Source: Phascolomyces articulosus
Lineage: Eukaryota > Mucoromycota > Mucoromycetes > Mucorales > Lichtheimiaceae
NCBI GenBank assembly: GCA_025677815.1
Contig: JAIXMP010000027.1
Span: 310,001 to 374,000, forward strand
Direction of reading: 5' to 3'
Length of the DNA stretch: 64,000 bases
Part shown: positions 12,054-27,821 of the stretch, piece after piece
Layout of the letters: every line of letters starts with the position of its first letter
Numbering within the stretch: position 1 is the first letter of the stretch
Translations under genes and position numbers: made by a program
The notes under the pieces: generated by a model
What the model saw: the letters and a program-made list of their open reading frames with translations, nothing else
Database searches by the model: none
What the model was told of the DNA's origin: nothing

Positions 12054-13781
12054 ATGGAACCATTTCTTTCAACTTTACCACCTTATGTTCATGACTTTCT
12101 TAATAGACATCCACCTACCGATGTTTTTAATGTCCTTCGTGAGCTCATCTGTTTTGCCGTCCTTTATTCCAATGACCGTGAAAAGATTCTTACTTTAAGT
12201 AAAGAATTGATTAACAAAGGTGCTGCTGATGGAGGTATTATAGTTCAGGTAAAAGAAATGCTTATACTCATAAGTTTTGGTATCACATAACATAAGAGTG
12301 GTGTGCAACCATTATCAATAAATGGTCCATTTTTAGAGGCAAAAAAATAAACTGGTATCTTTTTTTTATTGATATGGTAGTCACCTTTTCCCCAAAGAAG
12401 TATGACAACAGTCGTGACAGCTACAACACCTATGCCACCCATGACAACAACTACCACAGCAACAACTACACCTGAACCTATAGCTTCTATGAGTGAAAAA
12501 ATACCTATAGCTGCTAAAGAAGAAACAAGAACAGTGGGCACAGCTACACCGGTTTCATCCACTTCTTCTTCTATCAGATCAGCCAACGATACCCCTCCAC
12601 CCACAACAAAGCAAGGTGTCCCATATACATTTCCAGAATGGTGGGGGCATCACGATGAACCGGAATCTTTACGTATGTTATTTTGATTATTATTATTATT
12701 CGTTGCTCCTTATATTTTTATCAACTTGTTTTTATGCATTGTCGATCTAACTTTATCATTTTTGGTTCTTCCTTACTCCTACTCCTCTTTTCTCTCCTTC
12801 CTTAAAAATAATATATTACTGCTATTATTATTTTAGCGACTGTCAAAAAAACTGACGATAAACAAGTGAAAGCTGCACGACGAGAAACTGTTAGCACCTG
12901 GGTACCTTGTAAGTCATATAGTATTTGTATTTGATGAGATGAATAAACCGTAGCTGATTTATTTGATTACTAAGGGGATGAACCAACGACAAGTGTGGAT
13001 AAAAAGATGCAAAGGACAATGAGGTTGGTATTAATATTATTTTCCATTATATACGTGAATCTTAAATGATGTACAAGAAGTGAGAGGAAGAAAAAAAAGG
13101 AGAAGAAAACAACTTGCTCTTTTTTATATATAAAACCTTTGACAATAAACTATTTTTTTAAATACTTTCAGTAGTGCTTCCAGCAAACCCATTCCTGATT
13201 TACGTCCTTATTTAGAACGATCTCACACTGTCACTGGATCTTCCCAACCGAAATCAACTACTCTCCGTAGAAGTGCAACAAACACCCCTGCAACGACAAC
13301 ACCACGTCCATCCAAAACACCTGTTATATCCAATCGAGCCTCTTTACCACCTACCACACGTGCTACAATTACACCTACCACACGTACAACAAGTCCTTCA
13401 CCGATCAAAGCAACAGCAACGGTAACCCGTGCATCTAAAACACCAATTACAGCAACAGCGTCACGGGCATCCAAAACACCATTGACTTCGAGGCCGTCTA
13501 AAACACCAACTTCAACAGCTTCTTCCTCTCCTTCATCCACTTCTCCACCTTTATCAAGAACTCAATCTACATTCCGTCCTGGATTAACAGCTACTGTCAG
13601 AGCAAGACAAGAACATGCCAAAGCAAAGGAAAGGGAGTTAGAGGAACAAAAATTGAAAGCGGCTCAATTGAATGGTGTGAATACACGTCTTAAACAACAA
13701 GCAAGGTCTTCAATTGATTGGGCTGCCATTAAACAAGAACGTCGACGTACAATGCCTATCATGAAACCATCATCGTCGTAG
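12054..13781 (+). CDS. S/T-P-rich protein with short helical N-terminal domain, unknown function
   Basis: I do not recognise this gene. Five exons, 12054-12248, 12381-12672, 12837-12908, 12975-13023 and 13172-13781, join without a stop to 405 codons. The first about 60 residues (LPPYVHDFLNRHPPTDVFNV then LRELICFAVLYSN) form a helical block that loosely resembles the RIIa-type dimerisation/docking fold; this is a weak inference. A long Thr/Pro-rich disordered region follows, then TFPEWWGHHDEPES and STWVPWDEPTTSVD. The last exon is basic with four SKTP motifs (two PSKTP, two ASKTP) and several TPTTR-like repeats. The C-terminus has an ARQEHAKAKERELEEQKLKA helix, predicted coiled coil, and ends basic. 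Many S/T-P sites suggest regulation by proline-directed kinases. The first intron runs to TATGGTAG, giving SPFPQRSM after IIVQ. Confidence 0.75.
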
Positions 13782-14437
13782 TCGATTATATGTTATCTAT
13801 TTATCTAGATAGTTAGTTTGCTAGTAAGGAATTGTATAAAATGGGAGATTGCTCACTATTACTTCTTCTTTTAGTAGTGAAATGTCGATCCCACGTACAA
13901 AACAAAAATATCATGCACATATTCTTATATACCATAATTTTACTTTTATATTTTCTACGTTTATAAAGTAGCATTTTTTTCTCTTTACCTTTTATTATTT
14001 TATACTTCTTTTTTTTTTATAAAAAAAAGCAAAATAAATAAGTATGTGTTATAATGACGAACTGAAAGGAAGATGCCTTAAAAAAAGTGGATGGGGATAG
14101 GATTCGGCTTCACTTTTTAGAAAGGATATGGTGATTATGGTTTCCTTTGCAATTTAATGTAAAAAAAAAATAGCGTTTGGAATTTAAACACCACTTGATA
14201 ATTAATATATCAACAGTAACTTTGGCTGTAATCGTGATTCATTTTATCGATTATTACTTTTTCGAGAAGGAATGGTGATAAAGGTGTAAAATGAAACCGG
14301 AGATTTTTACAACATGACAATCCAGGACAAATAATACATTTTCCTCTCTCTCTCTCTCTCTCCCCACACTCCTTCTTAATAGTTGGTAACTTCTTCTTTC
14401 CCAGGTCCCTTTTTTTCCCTTCTTCCACGGCCCAATA
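13782..14437. other. Spacer and chitin synthase promoter
   Basis: AT-rich 3' flank of the S/T-P-rich gene, then the upstream region of the chitin synthase gene. A (CT)n microsatellite at about 14344-14363 and further pyrimidine tracts sit some 40-90 nt before the ATG, the usual place for such tracts in fungal promoters. Confidence 0.5.
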
Positions 14438-17400
14438 ATGGATCAAAGTGGCCATTTTAGCCAGCATTCCCAACACCCTTATTCTGTTCGATCACCCTCT
14501 ATCCCGTCACCAAGAGTTTATCCTGGGTATCATACACCAGCTACTGTGGTAGGTCATGATACACCACAACATCATTTATATGTTTCACCCATGGGAATGA
14601 ATGGAGGCGGTGCTTCTGCGCCTAATTTTCATAAAACAGCAGCATTAATGCACTATCAACAACAGCAGCAACCTACTCGATTATATACACCGCAACAACA
14701 ACGAAAGCGAATATCTATGATGTCTGATTCATATTCAGTTCATTCTACTGCTTCTGGCGGCGGTGGTATATATACTGCTAATCCTGCCATCCATGAACAT
14801 GTGCCACCCATGCCACCTATGCAGCCTTGTTATCAAACACAACAACAACAACAACAAAGACGCCCCATTGTTGTAGAGGATCCTTACAGAATAACCTCTG
14901 TTGCTGGTGGACCCATCCAATCGATGCATTTTCATCACCCTTCAACCTCTTCTGCACAACCACCAATGGATAGATCTTCATTACCTGGTACGTTTCCTGC
15001 TGGATCAGAACGTCAACAACAACAACAACAACGACACAAAAGTATACAGCCCACCAGTAGTTGGAATTTCTGGCGTAGCACTTCTCGACGGACGAAAAAG
15101 GTACCTCTGTTTCAAGGCAATTTAATATTGGAATGCCCAGTACCTACACGTCTTTTGGAAGCAAGTGCACGTAAAGATACAGAATTTAGTCATATGCGAT
15201 ATTCTGCTGTTACTTGTGATCCTGACGATTTTGTGGATTCTCATTATACATTACGACCTAGTTTAATGAACAGAGAAACGGAATTATTTATTGTCATGAC
15301 GATGTATAATGTGCGTAAATGATTGATTTAGAAAAAATATGGCTTGGTGTACATGCTTATGTTTTTTCTTTTCTATGTTTTTGGTTAGGAAGATAGAGAA
15401 CTCTTTTGCCGTACCATGCATGGTGTTATGAAAAATATTGCCCATCTATGCTCAAGAACACGATCTCATATGTGGAATACAGAAGGATGGAAGAAAGTGG
15501 TGGTGTGTGTTGTTGCAGATGGTCGTAAAAAATGTGATGCAGGCGTTTTGGATGTATTGGAAACCATGGGTGTTTATCAAAAGGGAGTAGCTAAAAACAT
15601 GGTCGATGATAAACCAGTAAAAGCACATCTTTATGAGGTAAATGACGGTAAATGGATGATAAAATTATACAATTATAAAGAAACTCACTTTTATAACAAT
15701 TTTTATACTCCTAAATACATAGTATACAGCACAATTATCCGTAGATCCAGAGATGAGAATCAAAGGGGCTGAAAAAGGCATTGTCCCAGCACAAATTTTG
15801 TTTTGCTTAAAAGAACAAAATGCCAAAAAGATTAATTCTCATCGATGGTTTTTTAATGCATTTGGACGAGTATTACAACCGAATGTATGTGTCTTATTAG
15901 ATGTGGGTACAAGACCTGGTAATACATCCATTTACCATATTTGGAAAACATTTGATGTTAATGCCAACATTGCTGGTGCATGTGGAGAAATCCGTGTACA
16001 AACCAAAGGTACACATTTCTATTCAACTTTTTCTCCATGAATCATGCTTCTTACCTCGTTTTTGTGTTTTTGTGTTTTTTTTTTTTTCAATAACAAAAAA
16101 TAAATAGGAGGCGTTGCTCTATTAAATCCGCTTGTCGCTGCACAGAACTTTGAATATAAAATGACCAATATCTTGGATAAACCATTGGAGTCTGTTTTTG
16201 GATATATTTCTGTTCTTCCTGGTGCATTCTCAGCTTACCGATATGCTGCATTACAGAATGATTGTCATGGAAATGGTTAGTATATAACAAGGAAACAAAC
16301 AAACAAACAGAAAATTATAAATATTTAAAAACAAGGGATATGGATCATGATGGATGGATGGACAAGTAACAAACACTATCGTATAAATATAACATTAGGT
16401 CCTCTTCAAAAATATTTTTTGGGTGAACATGGAGTGGATGCAACATCTGATATTTTTACAGCCAACATGTACCTGGCAGAAGATCGTATCTTGTGTTATG
16501 AATTATTGGCAAAAAAACATGAGAAATGGGTTTTGAAATATGTTCAATCGGCATTTGGTGAAACGGATTGTCCTGATCAATTACCTGAATTCTTGTCACA
16601 ACGACGACGATGGCTAAATGGTAGCTTTTTTGCTGCCATTTATTCGACTTGGCATTTTTCTAAAGTATGGAGTACGCGACATACGGTGTGTAGAAAAATC
16701 TTATTGACAGTCCAATTTGGATTTAATTTTGCCAATTTGCTTTTTAGTTGGTTAGGCATGGTAAGTTTTTTTTAATCCTTTATTTTCTTTTAGGTAATAA
16801 AAGACAATAGAATAAAAGAGAAAAACTATAACGATATTATATAATCTATTCTTCCAATAGGCAAATTTCTATTTGACATGCTATTTCATCACCAAATCAT
16901 TAGCACCACCAGATATGGATCCATTTGGACATGGTTGGGGAAATAGAATCTTTCAAACAGTACAATACTTGTATTGCTTTCTATTTATTGTTTCGTTTAT
17001 ATGTTCTATGGGTAATCGACCACAAGGGTAAAGTATAAATAATTGGATATATGATACAGACTAGAGATATGTGTTGGTTTTTTTTTTCTAATCAACTTTA
17101 CTACTACATGCCATGATAGTTCCAAATGGATGTTTGTGGTATCATTATTAGCTTATGCTCTTATTATGGCTTATACTATATTTGCTGGTATATGGTTGAT
17201 GCATCAAAGTGTTATTCAAGGCATGGCAACAGGAGGTTGGCGTCAGGATCATAATTTTATGGTAAATTTTGGGATTTTATTAAGTCAACCAGAATTCCGA
17301 AACATTATCATTTCCATGGCATCGACGTATGGTCTTTACATTCTTTCCAGTTTATTGTATTTGGATCCTTGGCATATGGTTACAAGTTTTGTTCAATATC

Positions 17401-18087
17401 TCTTGCTATTACCAACTTACGTCAATATTCTGAATGTCTATGCATTTTGCAATACTCATGATGTCAGGTAAGAGAGAGAAAAAAAGACAACCTTTGCTTG
17501 TATAGATTGTTTACTTAACTTATTTTTTTGATACACAAACATAGCTGGGGAACAAAAGGAGATAATGCATTGCCAATGGATCTTGGTGTGGCAAGTAAAA
17601 CAACAGATACTGAAAAAGGAATTGAAGCTGTCGAAGTAGAATTGGAAGATGGGCAGGATATGATTAATCGACACTATAATGAAGCTTTACAAAATTTACA
17701 AACAAAACTTGATCCAGTTACTCAGGTGCATATTGATTGATATTCAAAAATAAAGATGAATGAGGAGTTACTCATTCTTTACCTAAACTCTTGTTTTCAA
17801 TATAGAGTCGACCGCCTCATACAAAGCAAGATGATTATTACCGTGGATTCCGTACAAGACTTGTATTAGCATGGATTGGATGCAATTCCATTTTAGTTGC
17901 CATTGTCACAAGTGGAGGTTTAAAATCCTTGTTTTCCAGTGAAGATGATACAAAATCAGCGGAAGAATACCAACATCAAGTATCCATGGCATATACTGGG
18001 TTTATCCTTTGGGCAGTTACACTCATGGCCGCTTTTCGGTTTTTTGGAAGTGTATTATATGCTCTTTTAACCTGTTTTCAGCTTTAA
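14438..18087 (+). CDS. Chitin synthase (division 1, class I-III type)
   Basis: Integral plasma-membrane glycosyltransferase that polymerises N-acetylglucosamine from UDP-GlcNAc into cell-wall chitin. Nine exons (14438-15310, 15389-15637, 15723-16008, 16108-16275, 16399-16760, 16861-17027, 17120-17467, 17545-17725, 17806-18087) give 971 codons with open joins. A Gln/Pro/His-rich disordered N-tail covers about residues 1-200. The catalytic region follows with [71 protein letters not shown] and the QRRRWLNGS signature. Then come about six to seven membrane segments and a cytosolic loop. The class is not settled; lack of a myosin domain and the catalytic block order argue for division 1. The first donor is an unusual GTGCGT, supported because only this join restores YNEDRELFC. 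Confidence 0.95.
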
Positions 18088-18513
18088 AAAATGGACAATA
18101 GTGTAGAGTGGCAATATAATAGACTAGATTACGAACCATACTTTTTTTCTTCATGTTTCTCCACATTATCAGTATTTTAGAATGCTTAAAATGCTCAGAA
18201 GTCGCTTTTAAGATATTTGGTATTATTTTTAGGCTCGCATGAACTGGATCATCTACTCCATCCTTCTCATGTTATACAAGCGTGATATTGTCAGATACGC
18301 AGTTTAGCATTGATCAAGTTGATCTGGGTACAAATATATAATTCAAAACAGGAAAAATGTTATTTTAAAACTATTATATTACAACAAAGATGGATTAAAA
18401 ATATTGTGTGTTTGGATGCGGGTGTGTGTGGATGTGTACTGGCAAGAGTTTTTGTATAGAAAAAAGTATCAACTACCCAAAAGAGAGAGGGAGAGAATCC
18501 GTATCAAACTGAT
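18088..18513. other. Convergent intergenic spacer
   Basis: Shared 3' region of the chitin synthase (+) and SDHAF2 (-) genes. AT-rich with a GT-rich stretch near 18405-18440. No gene seen. Confidence 0.5.
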
Positions 18514-19023
18514 TTATTGGCCGTTTTCCAAATCAGGCATTCTAAGGACTACCTTATTTTCATTCTTTGCGTGTTGACGCACCATATCCAATACCTCATT
18601 ATCCTTCAAATAATCAGGAATCGACTTTTTATCCGTAGCCCAGTAAAAGATATCCCAATCAGGTTCATCCAACAACTTGTCATACTTTTCCAATTGTTCC
18701 ATACTAAACTCCTTTAAATATTTTTGTGCGAAGGTAGATAATAATAAATCTGTTTCTAAAATACCACGTTTGCGGGATTGATATATAAGACGTGCGCGTT
18801 TCTTTTCCAAAGGTTCGTTGGGTCGTGGAATGGGAGGTAAGTTGGGATAAGGTGTATCGAGTTCCATTTGAGGGGCATGTCGAATGCCTAAATCAGGGTA
18901 TGGGTCTTGGCTTTTACGTTGTGTTGACATGAAGCGCATAGTACTTGTGCTTGTGCTTGTAGCAGTTGCTAATTGTAACCGGTGTGCATGCTGGGTTGTG
19001 TGTCGAACGATTCCTCTCAGCAT
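18514..19023 (-). CDS. SDH5: Succinate dehydrogenase assembly factor 2 (SDHAF2/Sdh5)
   Basis: Mitochondrial matrix protein needed for covalent attachment of FAD to the flavoprotein subunit of succinate dehydrogenase. A single exon encodes 169 residues. The start [20 protein letters not shown] is chosen because it opens a basic, Ser/Thr-rich, acid-free presequence of about 35 residues typical of matrix import; the longer open frame upstream to 19197 reads like non-coding sequence. The Sdh5 fold follows: [30 protein letters not shown], then [20 protein letters not shown] and [17 protein letters not shown]. These are the family's conserved blocks, including RKRGxLExD. Length fits the family. Confidence 0.93.
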   Translation of the reverse strand: MLRGIVRHTTQHAHRLQLATATSTSTSTMRFMSTQRKSQDPYPDLGIRHAPQMELDTPYPNLPPIPRPNEPLEKKRARLIYQSRKRGILETDLLLSTFAQKYLKEFSMEQLEKYDKLLDEPDWDIFYWATDKKSIPDYLKDNEVLDMVRQHAKNENKVVLRMPDLENGQ

Positions 19024-20416
19024 CCTTGTTATATATGTCCGCGTGTCGTATTTATATTTTAGTTGGTGATAAAAAAAAATAAAAAGGGTATCAACAGGCA
19101 GGGTCCATTTGCGGTTCTTTATATCTTGTCTGGAGTTAAAAAAAATTATCCTGATTGTTGACACTTGTTCTCTACAGTCAATAAAATGATAACTCAAGTT
19201 TCATATAAACTCTATCCATATTCATCAATGATTACTCCGTAGTACGGGTGAATCTCACTATATATTCATAAACAAGGTATAGTGATAAAGGTCAAATATT
19301 TGTATCAATGTAGGTTATTGCTCAACCCCCAGCATGATTAGTATGATTGCCACCAGGAAGTAACACCATTATAAGTCCGAAGTGACGCATTTGCGTTCCC
19401 ACCCTTTCTAAAATATTGTAAATGGAAAACTGCCGCTTAATTGATTAGTCCAAAGAATTATTATAAAATGACAAACACCATAAATAATAGGACAAAATCA
19501 ACTAGTTGTGCTCTTGAACATGTAAATGTATATTGGTGATAGTACTACATGAATCGGTGGACGAATATTTTTTTATTTGATCTTGGTGGAACAACAGGAG
19601 TATATACACAACAGCAACAAAGTTAAATGACATCATGTTCACCTGTATAAAGAAGTCAGTATCCATGATATACGCTCCACCACCACCAACGAACATAATT
19701 ATAGTAAGATCTATGTAGATGTAATAGAGGCAATAAGAAAGGTGTGGATAATAATATGTCAACACAGTTTGAAAATATGAGTTGAAGTGGTCATCTGTTT
19801 CTCCTGTATCCACGGCTTTCAATCATGATTCAACCTCTGGATCGATGGAAGAGTACCAAATTTAATTATGACTATGTAGTATCTGTGACATCCACTGAAT
19901 ATATGGCAATGGGTGGAGAATGAATTGGTATACTATTGAAAATAAATCTAGAACTTCATAGAAGTTACTTGTTGGAAATGGATAAACCATTTATTTGTGG
20001 GTGAGTCATAGCGTTGTTCCACAATTCTGTGCTAATTTTTCGATATAAAGTCTTATGATGGGCTTTGTAGTAGTAAATCCCAATACTTATACTAGAAGCA
20101 CACATTAACAAAAAGATAAATTTAATAGTTGGAAAAGTACTTGAAATATGATCAGCTCATCCGAATTATTAATCTCATTAAAATTCTTGTGCTATCGTAC
20201 TACTTTTATTATTATATCACTGTCCTTAAACACGAGGAACGTAATAAGTATGGTTATTACAATGTACAATAATATTTTACAAAATGAAAAACTGATGATT
20301 TTTTTTCTGTGGGGATGTATTCTTTATATATACCACAGGGTATTTTATTATTTCAACACTTTGTTTGTTTTCCTTCCTATTTTTTTTATTGTATCATTTC
20401 ATTGATATTACATTTA
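19024..20416. other. Divergent intergenic region between SDHAF2 and the acyltransferase
   Basis: Holds both promoters. A short frame near 19825 (MIQPLDRWKSTKFNYDY) has no acceptable splice into the acyltransferase, so I do not use it. A 5' exon of the acyltransferase hidden here cannot be excluded, because a CAG just after its ATG could serve as an acceptor. Confidence 0.45.
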
Positions 20417-22016
20417 ATGAATTCACTATCTAACCTGTTTCAGGCTGGGGATTCTCGAATCCTTCCTGGTCCCTTATTAGTATTTGCCATTTTTTGCATA
20501 CCAACGGCACTCTTGGTACAAACTATTTCCAATGAAAAGTTATCTACCGGTATCAAGCAAATATTATCCATCCCACTATTAACAATCGTCTTTATGACGC
20601 CGATCGTTTTTTCATGCGGTAACGGAGGTATGGTAATTTATTTATAAGTCATTAGTGCCATTGATACATAAAAGTAATTCCGGCTATAAAGAAAGAATGT
20701 GAAAAGCAGGAAGCACGGTTCTCTATAATTAATAGCGCGTTTTTTAGCCTCTGATTATTAATATACTATGATTCATCATATTATAGTCTTTGATCTTGCT
20801 GTGTCGATAGCTTGTTTTAACTTGTTCTTACGTCTGTTCGAACTTTACTGGATCAGTCCACTGCTCTATGGTAAACCAGCTTATGCACCCCTCAGCTATT
20901 TGTATACAGAATTTTGGGCTCCTCTTTGTAAATTTCCTAAATCACCAAAAAAGAAAGGCGACACTGATCAAAAATTGAAACCAAAGATCTATATAAAAAA
21001 CAAGGTACCTATTATCTTAACTGGTTACTTCTGATATTTCTATTTATTTTTATTCATTTTAATATAATATATATTATAGAAATGGTATCATATTGTTGGT
21101 AACATGGTTTATCATGCATTAATATGGGATGTGTTTGGTTCTTGGTGGTCAACATTTACACCCAAAGAGTTTCTTGCAATGCCCACCGAACGGCCTATTT
21201 TCTTTTTTGGATTTTTAATTTTTCTTGGGTTTATTATGAATACAATGTTTAACATGATTGGCTATCCAATGCATTTGTTCCATTGTCTCTATTATGATCA
21301 CGGCTCCTATTCTGACGGTATGTAAATAATGATGTTTTTTTTTATTTATATAGATACATACAAATTAAAATCATTTCAATAAAATCACCTGACAAAAAAT
21401 ACTATAACAATGGATTATGGCAATTGTAGAGCAATGGCGCCCAGCAATGAAAAACCCTTTATTCTTTTCATCATCTCTCGAAGAATTTTGGTCTGATCGC
21501 TGGCATCAGTTCTTACACACTTCATGCGTTGCTTTTGGTTTTCGCCCTGCACGTTATATAACTCGACAAGTCTTTGACAAGATGAACATCAAAACTACTA
21601 TACCTATTACCATGTTAATTGGAGTTTTCGCGGTATTTTTCATGTCAGGATTGATGCATGAATACATTGTTTATTCTAGCATTGGTTGGTCACCGTATTC
21701 ACGTTTATTTATTGGGCATCAACTCTTTTTCTTTTCAATGCATGGAGTTGCTGTCATATTTGAACGAATTCTTAGTGCCACTATATCAAAAACCAATTGC
21801 ATATCCCCTGCTATTCGAGAATCCTTTTTCGTCAAGCAAGTGTTACAGCGAGTTTGGGGAATTACTTTTATGTATATTATTCTTTGTTATTTTACTAGTG
21901 GATTTGCATACACGGGATTATGGCACGATTCCCCATTCATGTTTAGTCGTCCTTATGTTTTTGAATTTTTCCGTTCAATACCTTATGGTAAAGCAATCTG
22001 CGGAAGTCTTTTATAA
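20417..22016 (+). CDS. Membrane-bound O-acyltransferase, wax-synthase-like
   Basis: Predicted ER membrane enzyme that moves a fatty acyl group to an alcohol or sterol-type acceptor, as in wax-synthase-domain proteins. Exons 20417-20627, 20787-21004, 21080-21317 and 21430-22016 give 417 codons. Hydrophobic spans occur at LPGPLLVFAIFCIPTALLV, LLTIVFMTPIVF, FFGFLIFLGFIMNTMFN, TMLIGVFAVFFMSG and TFMYIILCYF, among others. Family marks are SLEEFWSDRWHQFLH (the FWxxRWHQ block) and the conserved histidine in SGLMHEYIVY, likely catalytic. The start MNSLSNLFQAGDSRI keeps the N-terminus short as in the family, but the ATG lies nine codons before a possible CAG acceptor, so an upstream exon is possible. 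An AATAAA lies at 22019, right after the stop. The true substrate is unknown. Confidence 0.85.
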
Positions 22017-23040
22017 GGAATAAAAATTGCCATCAATCAATCTCTATCTCTACCCATCTTGTATCTCAAAATATTTACACATACCTAATATATAATATAT
22101 ATCTTATTGACATCCATTTCATTTTCTATTATAATAAATATTTATAATTTTTATTGTTAAATGCTTCAATATATATTATTTCATACTATTTAATAACTGA
22201 ATAAAAATGTATATAATTGTATGCTATGGTTTTGTTGAAAAGAAATAAACTTCCTTCAATGACATTGTGGTGTGTGTCTCCTTGAATGTTTAAGATTTTT
22301 TCTATACATACAAAAGATAAACAAATTTATCTTTATTGCTGATGATCATTTTATTAGGTATGCAAATTCTTAAAGTTTCTTAATCACATTCAGAAATATT
22401 ATTATACGCATTACTATAATGACCTTCTCAACAAAAAGATATATAAGCATCAAAATTGAAATGATAGCGGATATGGTTCGTTTGATCCCCAACAATATAT
22501 CTTTTGGCGAGAAGCCACGACTCTAATATTTATTAAATAGTAAGAAAACAAGGCTATGCTTGTCGCTCAAAAGTATAAAAAGTTTACCAAATCTCCGTTA
22601 GTTAATTTAATAAATACTAATACAATATCTGCTTGCCGCGTCCAATTTTCTCTATGTACTAATTGTCACAATGGGATTTAAGTAGGTACATATTAATATT
22701 AATGAACATTCAAACGTGTTTATTTTATCAAAAATGTGTGGAATAATATATGTACGTATATTAAAATCAAAGAAAATGGGTGTTTTTTATGTACTGAATA
22801 ATTGTATAGATAATATAGACGGAATCAACAAATCAACATATGATTGTAAGAAAAGAGAGAAAAAAAGGATATTGACATATGAACGTAAAAAGAGGAAGAT
22901 AGAATAACTAGGAGTATATATATAAAACTGAGAAATAGACAAAGGATGTGTATGTGTGTGTTTTTAAAAAAATTGATTGGTAATACAAACATCAAACACC
23001 ATGTCAAACAGGTTGGTTTTTTTTTTCATTATTTGATTAT
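22017..23040. other. AT-rich convergent spacer
   Basis: 3' flanks of the acyltransferase (+) and the checkpoint kinase (-). Strongly A/T-biased, with no gene seen. The open frame at 22716-22907 is low in complexity and K/R-rich and is not supported. Confidence 0.55.
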
Positions 23041-25841
<2,801 letters not shown>

Positions 25842-27821
25842 TTTGTCTTTTTTTTTGATTTATATCGTTTTTATTTTTTTTATGTTTGTTATATGGTGTA
25901 TAGGAATGAAGTCAAGGTAACCTTGGTAATGAGTTGCTAGGAAACCAATGTAGAAAATATTTTGAATGGGAAAAAAAGGAACTGGAAAATCAATCAAAAA
26001 AAAAGGGCGCGTTGTTATTTTTTTTTTTTTTTTTGACAAGATTTAATAAAACTCACACACTCACACTCTGCACAGATAAGTACATGCACACCCACCTCTT
26101 TTCCCACTTCAAACAAAAATAAACACTAAGTGATTAAAAGTTCTTGTTATCGACAAGAATTCTTATGAAACGCTTCAAGTAGTAAAACAAAAAAAGGACA
26201 AATTAAATTAATTAATTAATTTTGCTTGTAGAAACTATTTCTACTAAAAAGTTTTGGTATGAGATGTGTACTATGTCCTCCATGATGGTAATAATCCCCC
26301 CCTCCATTCACTATATTTATTTTTAAGCTAGTACTGTGATCTTCAAAGTGCTCTCAATAAAATATCTTTTTATTCAATATATTTAAAAATCTTATTCTTC
26401 CTTAACAAGAAATTATAAGACGAAATTGACTTGCGCCTCCAGATACAGATATAGTTGAATTACATAAAAAAAAAAAACTAACCAAAAATATGATTGTTAG
26501 GAGAAATTTATACTAGCTCTCTGCCGAGTAAAAGTAATACTCTTCTTACGTATTATCATATGCATTTGTATTTAAAGCTAATACTTCTTTGAACCCGTCA
26601 ACTGGTATTATTATTCTTTCTCCTTGTCCTTACTGAGATATTATGGTATTGTGAAGAAAGGTTATTACTACCAAGCTTACTATATTTTAAACTTTTTAGG
26701 TTAATAATGAAAATAAGCACTATTGTGGCGCTTTAATCCATTTTTGTAGAATACAGAAGCCAAACATACCAAACATACCCAACATTATCACAAACCCATA
26801 AGTTCGCAATTGGTTCTTCTCATGAGGATATATTTTTTTATTAGAAAATTCGTTCACAAGCATGTTTTACAATGTCTTCGTATATAAGCTATGATTCTTC
26901 TTCTCTTTGGGTCTGTGTTCACCTTTGTCTACTTCTACACATTTGATCTTAAGAGTGTCATATTAAGAAAGAACGTTGGGCCAAATTCCATAGAGTTTGA
27001 GTTAGCCCAAAGATCGATGTTCATTGTTATTATAGCCATCTGACATACCATCTTTTCTCTACAACATAAATTATATAGAATATAAAGATCAGCATATATA
27101 CTTGGAGGAATCGAATATAACAGGCAACTTTAAAAAAAACCACCTTGTGTTTACTAAAATCTGTTTTGGAATGTCAACCACCATAAACACAGTTATAATT
27201 TATTATTACGCACTGTATACCAGTATACAAATGGACATTATGATGTTTATTTTCTGTATTAGTCTTCAGTTGCTTTGCATAACTGATATTTATTAAATAT
27301 CACGACGAAGTAAAATACGTACAGGAATAGTGCCAGTCACAATATGCTGTTCCTATAGTTAAAGTAATATCATGCAAATGAAAAGCAACTACTTGTTTAC
27401 CAAATATATATCTACCGAAAGACTGGTTTGATCATTGTCTTTATCCAAAAAAAAAAAAAAACGAATTAGATGATGTAGTACCCCTTATCCCCTGGAAATA
27501 GTAATTGGATACTATTTAATTTAAGGGAGTTAAATTTAAAGTTTCGATAAACCTGAATTCATTCTTGCATCATTTTACTATCAGTATGTGACAATTACTC
27601 TTCTTTCATTATTTGACATTATGGATTGATAAATATATAACAAGGAAGAAAAATTTGATAATAAGAGAGAAAATGAATATGAATTTAAACTTTTATATAT
27701 AATAATATGTTACAATAATAATAATAAATGATATCATGCTGGCTTTATAGTTACTCAATGTACTTTACAATATGAATTCTATAGTATGATTGATATGAAT
27801 GTTCTTGATGCTATTCTATAA
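25842..27821. other. AT-rich intergenic region
   Basis: Kinase promoter side to 3' end of AIM32. Contains T-runs, an (AATT) cluster near 26205-26222 and CA-rich stretches near 26050-26100. No gene is supported; open frames at 25934 and 27102 lack recognisable content. Confidence 0.55.

Noticed and set aside
19024..19197. N-terminal extension of SDHAF2 to 19197
   Set aside because: The extra residues are unlike a presequence and the ATG at 19023 gives a good mitochondrial signal.
19825..19923. MIQPLDRWKSTKF as first exon of the acyltransferase
   Set aside because: It ends at a stop with no donor that joins in phase to the exon at 20417 or to the CAG at 20441.
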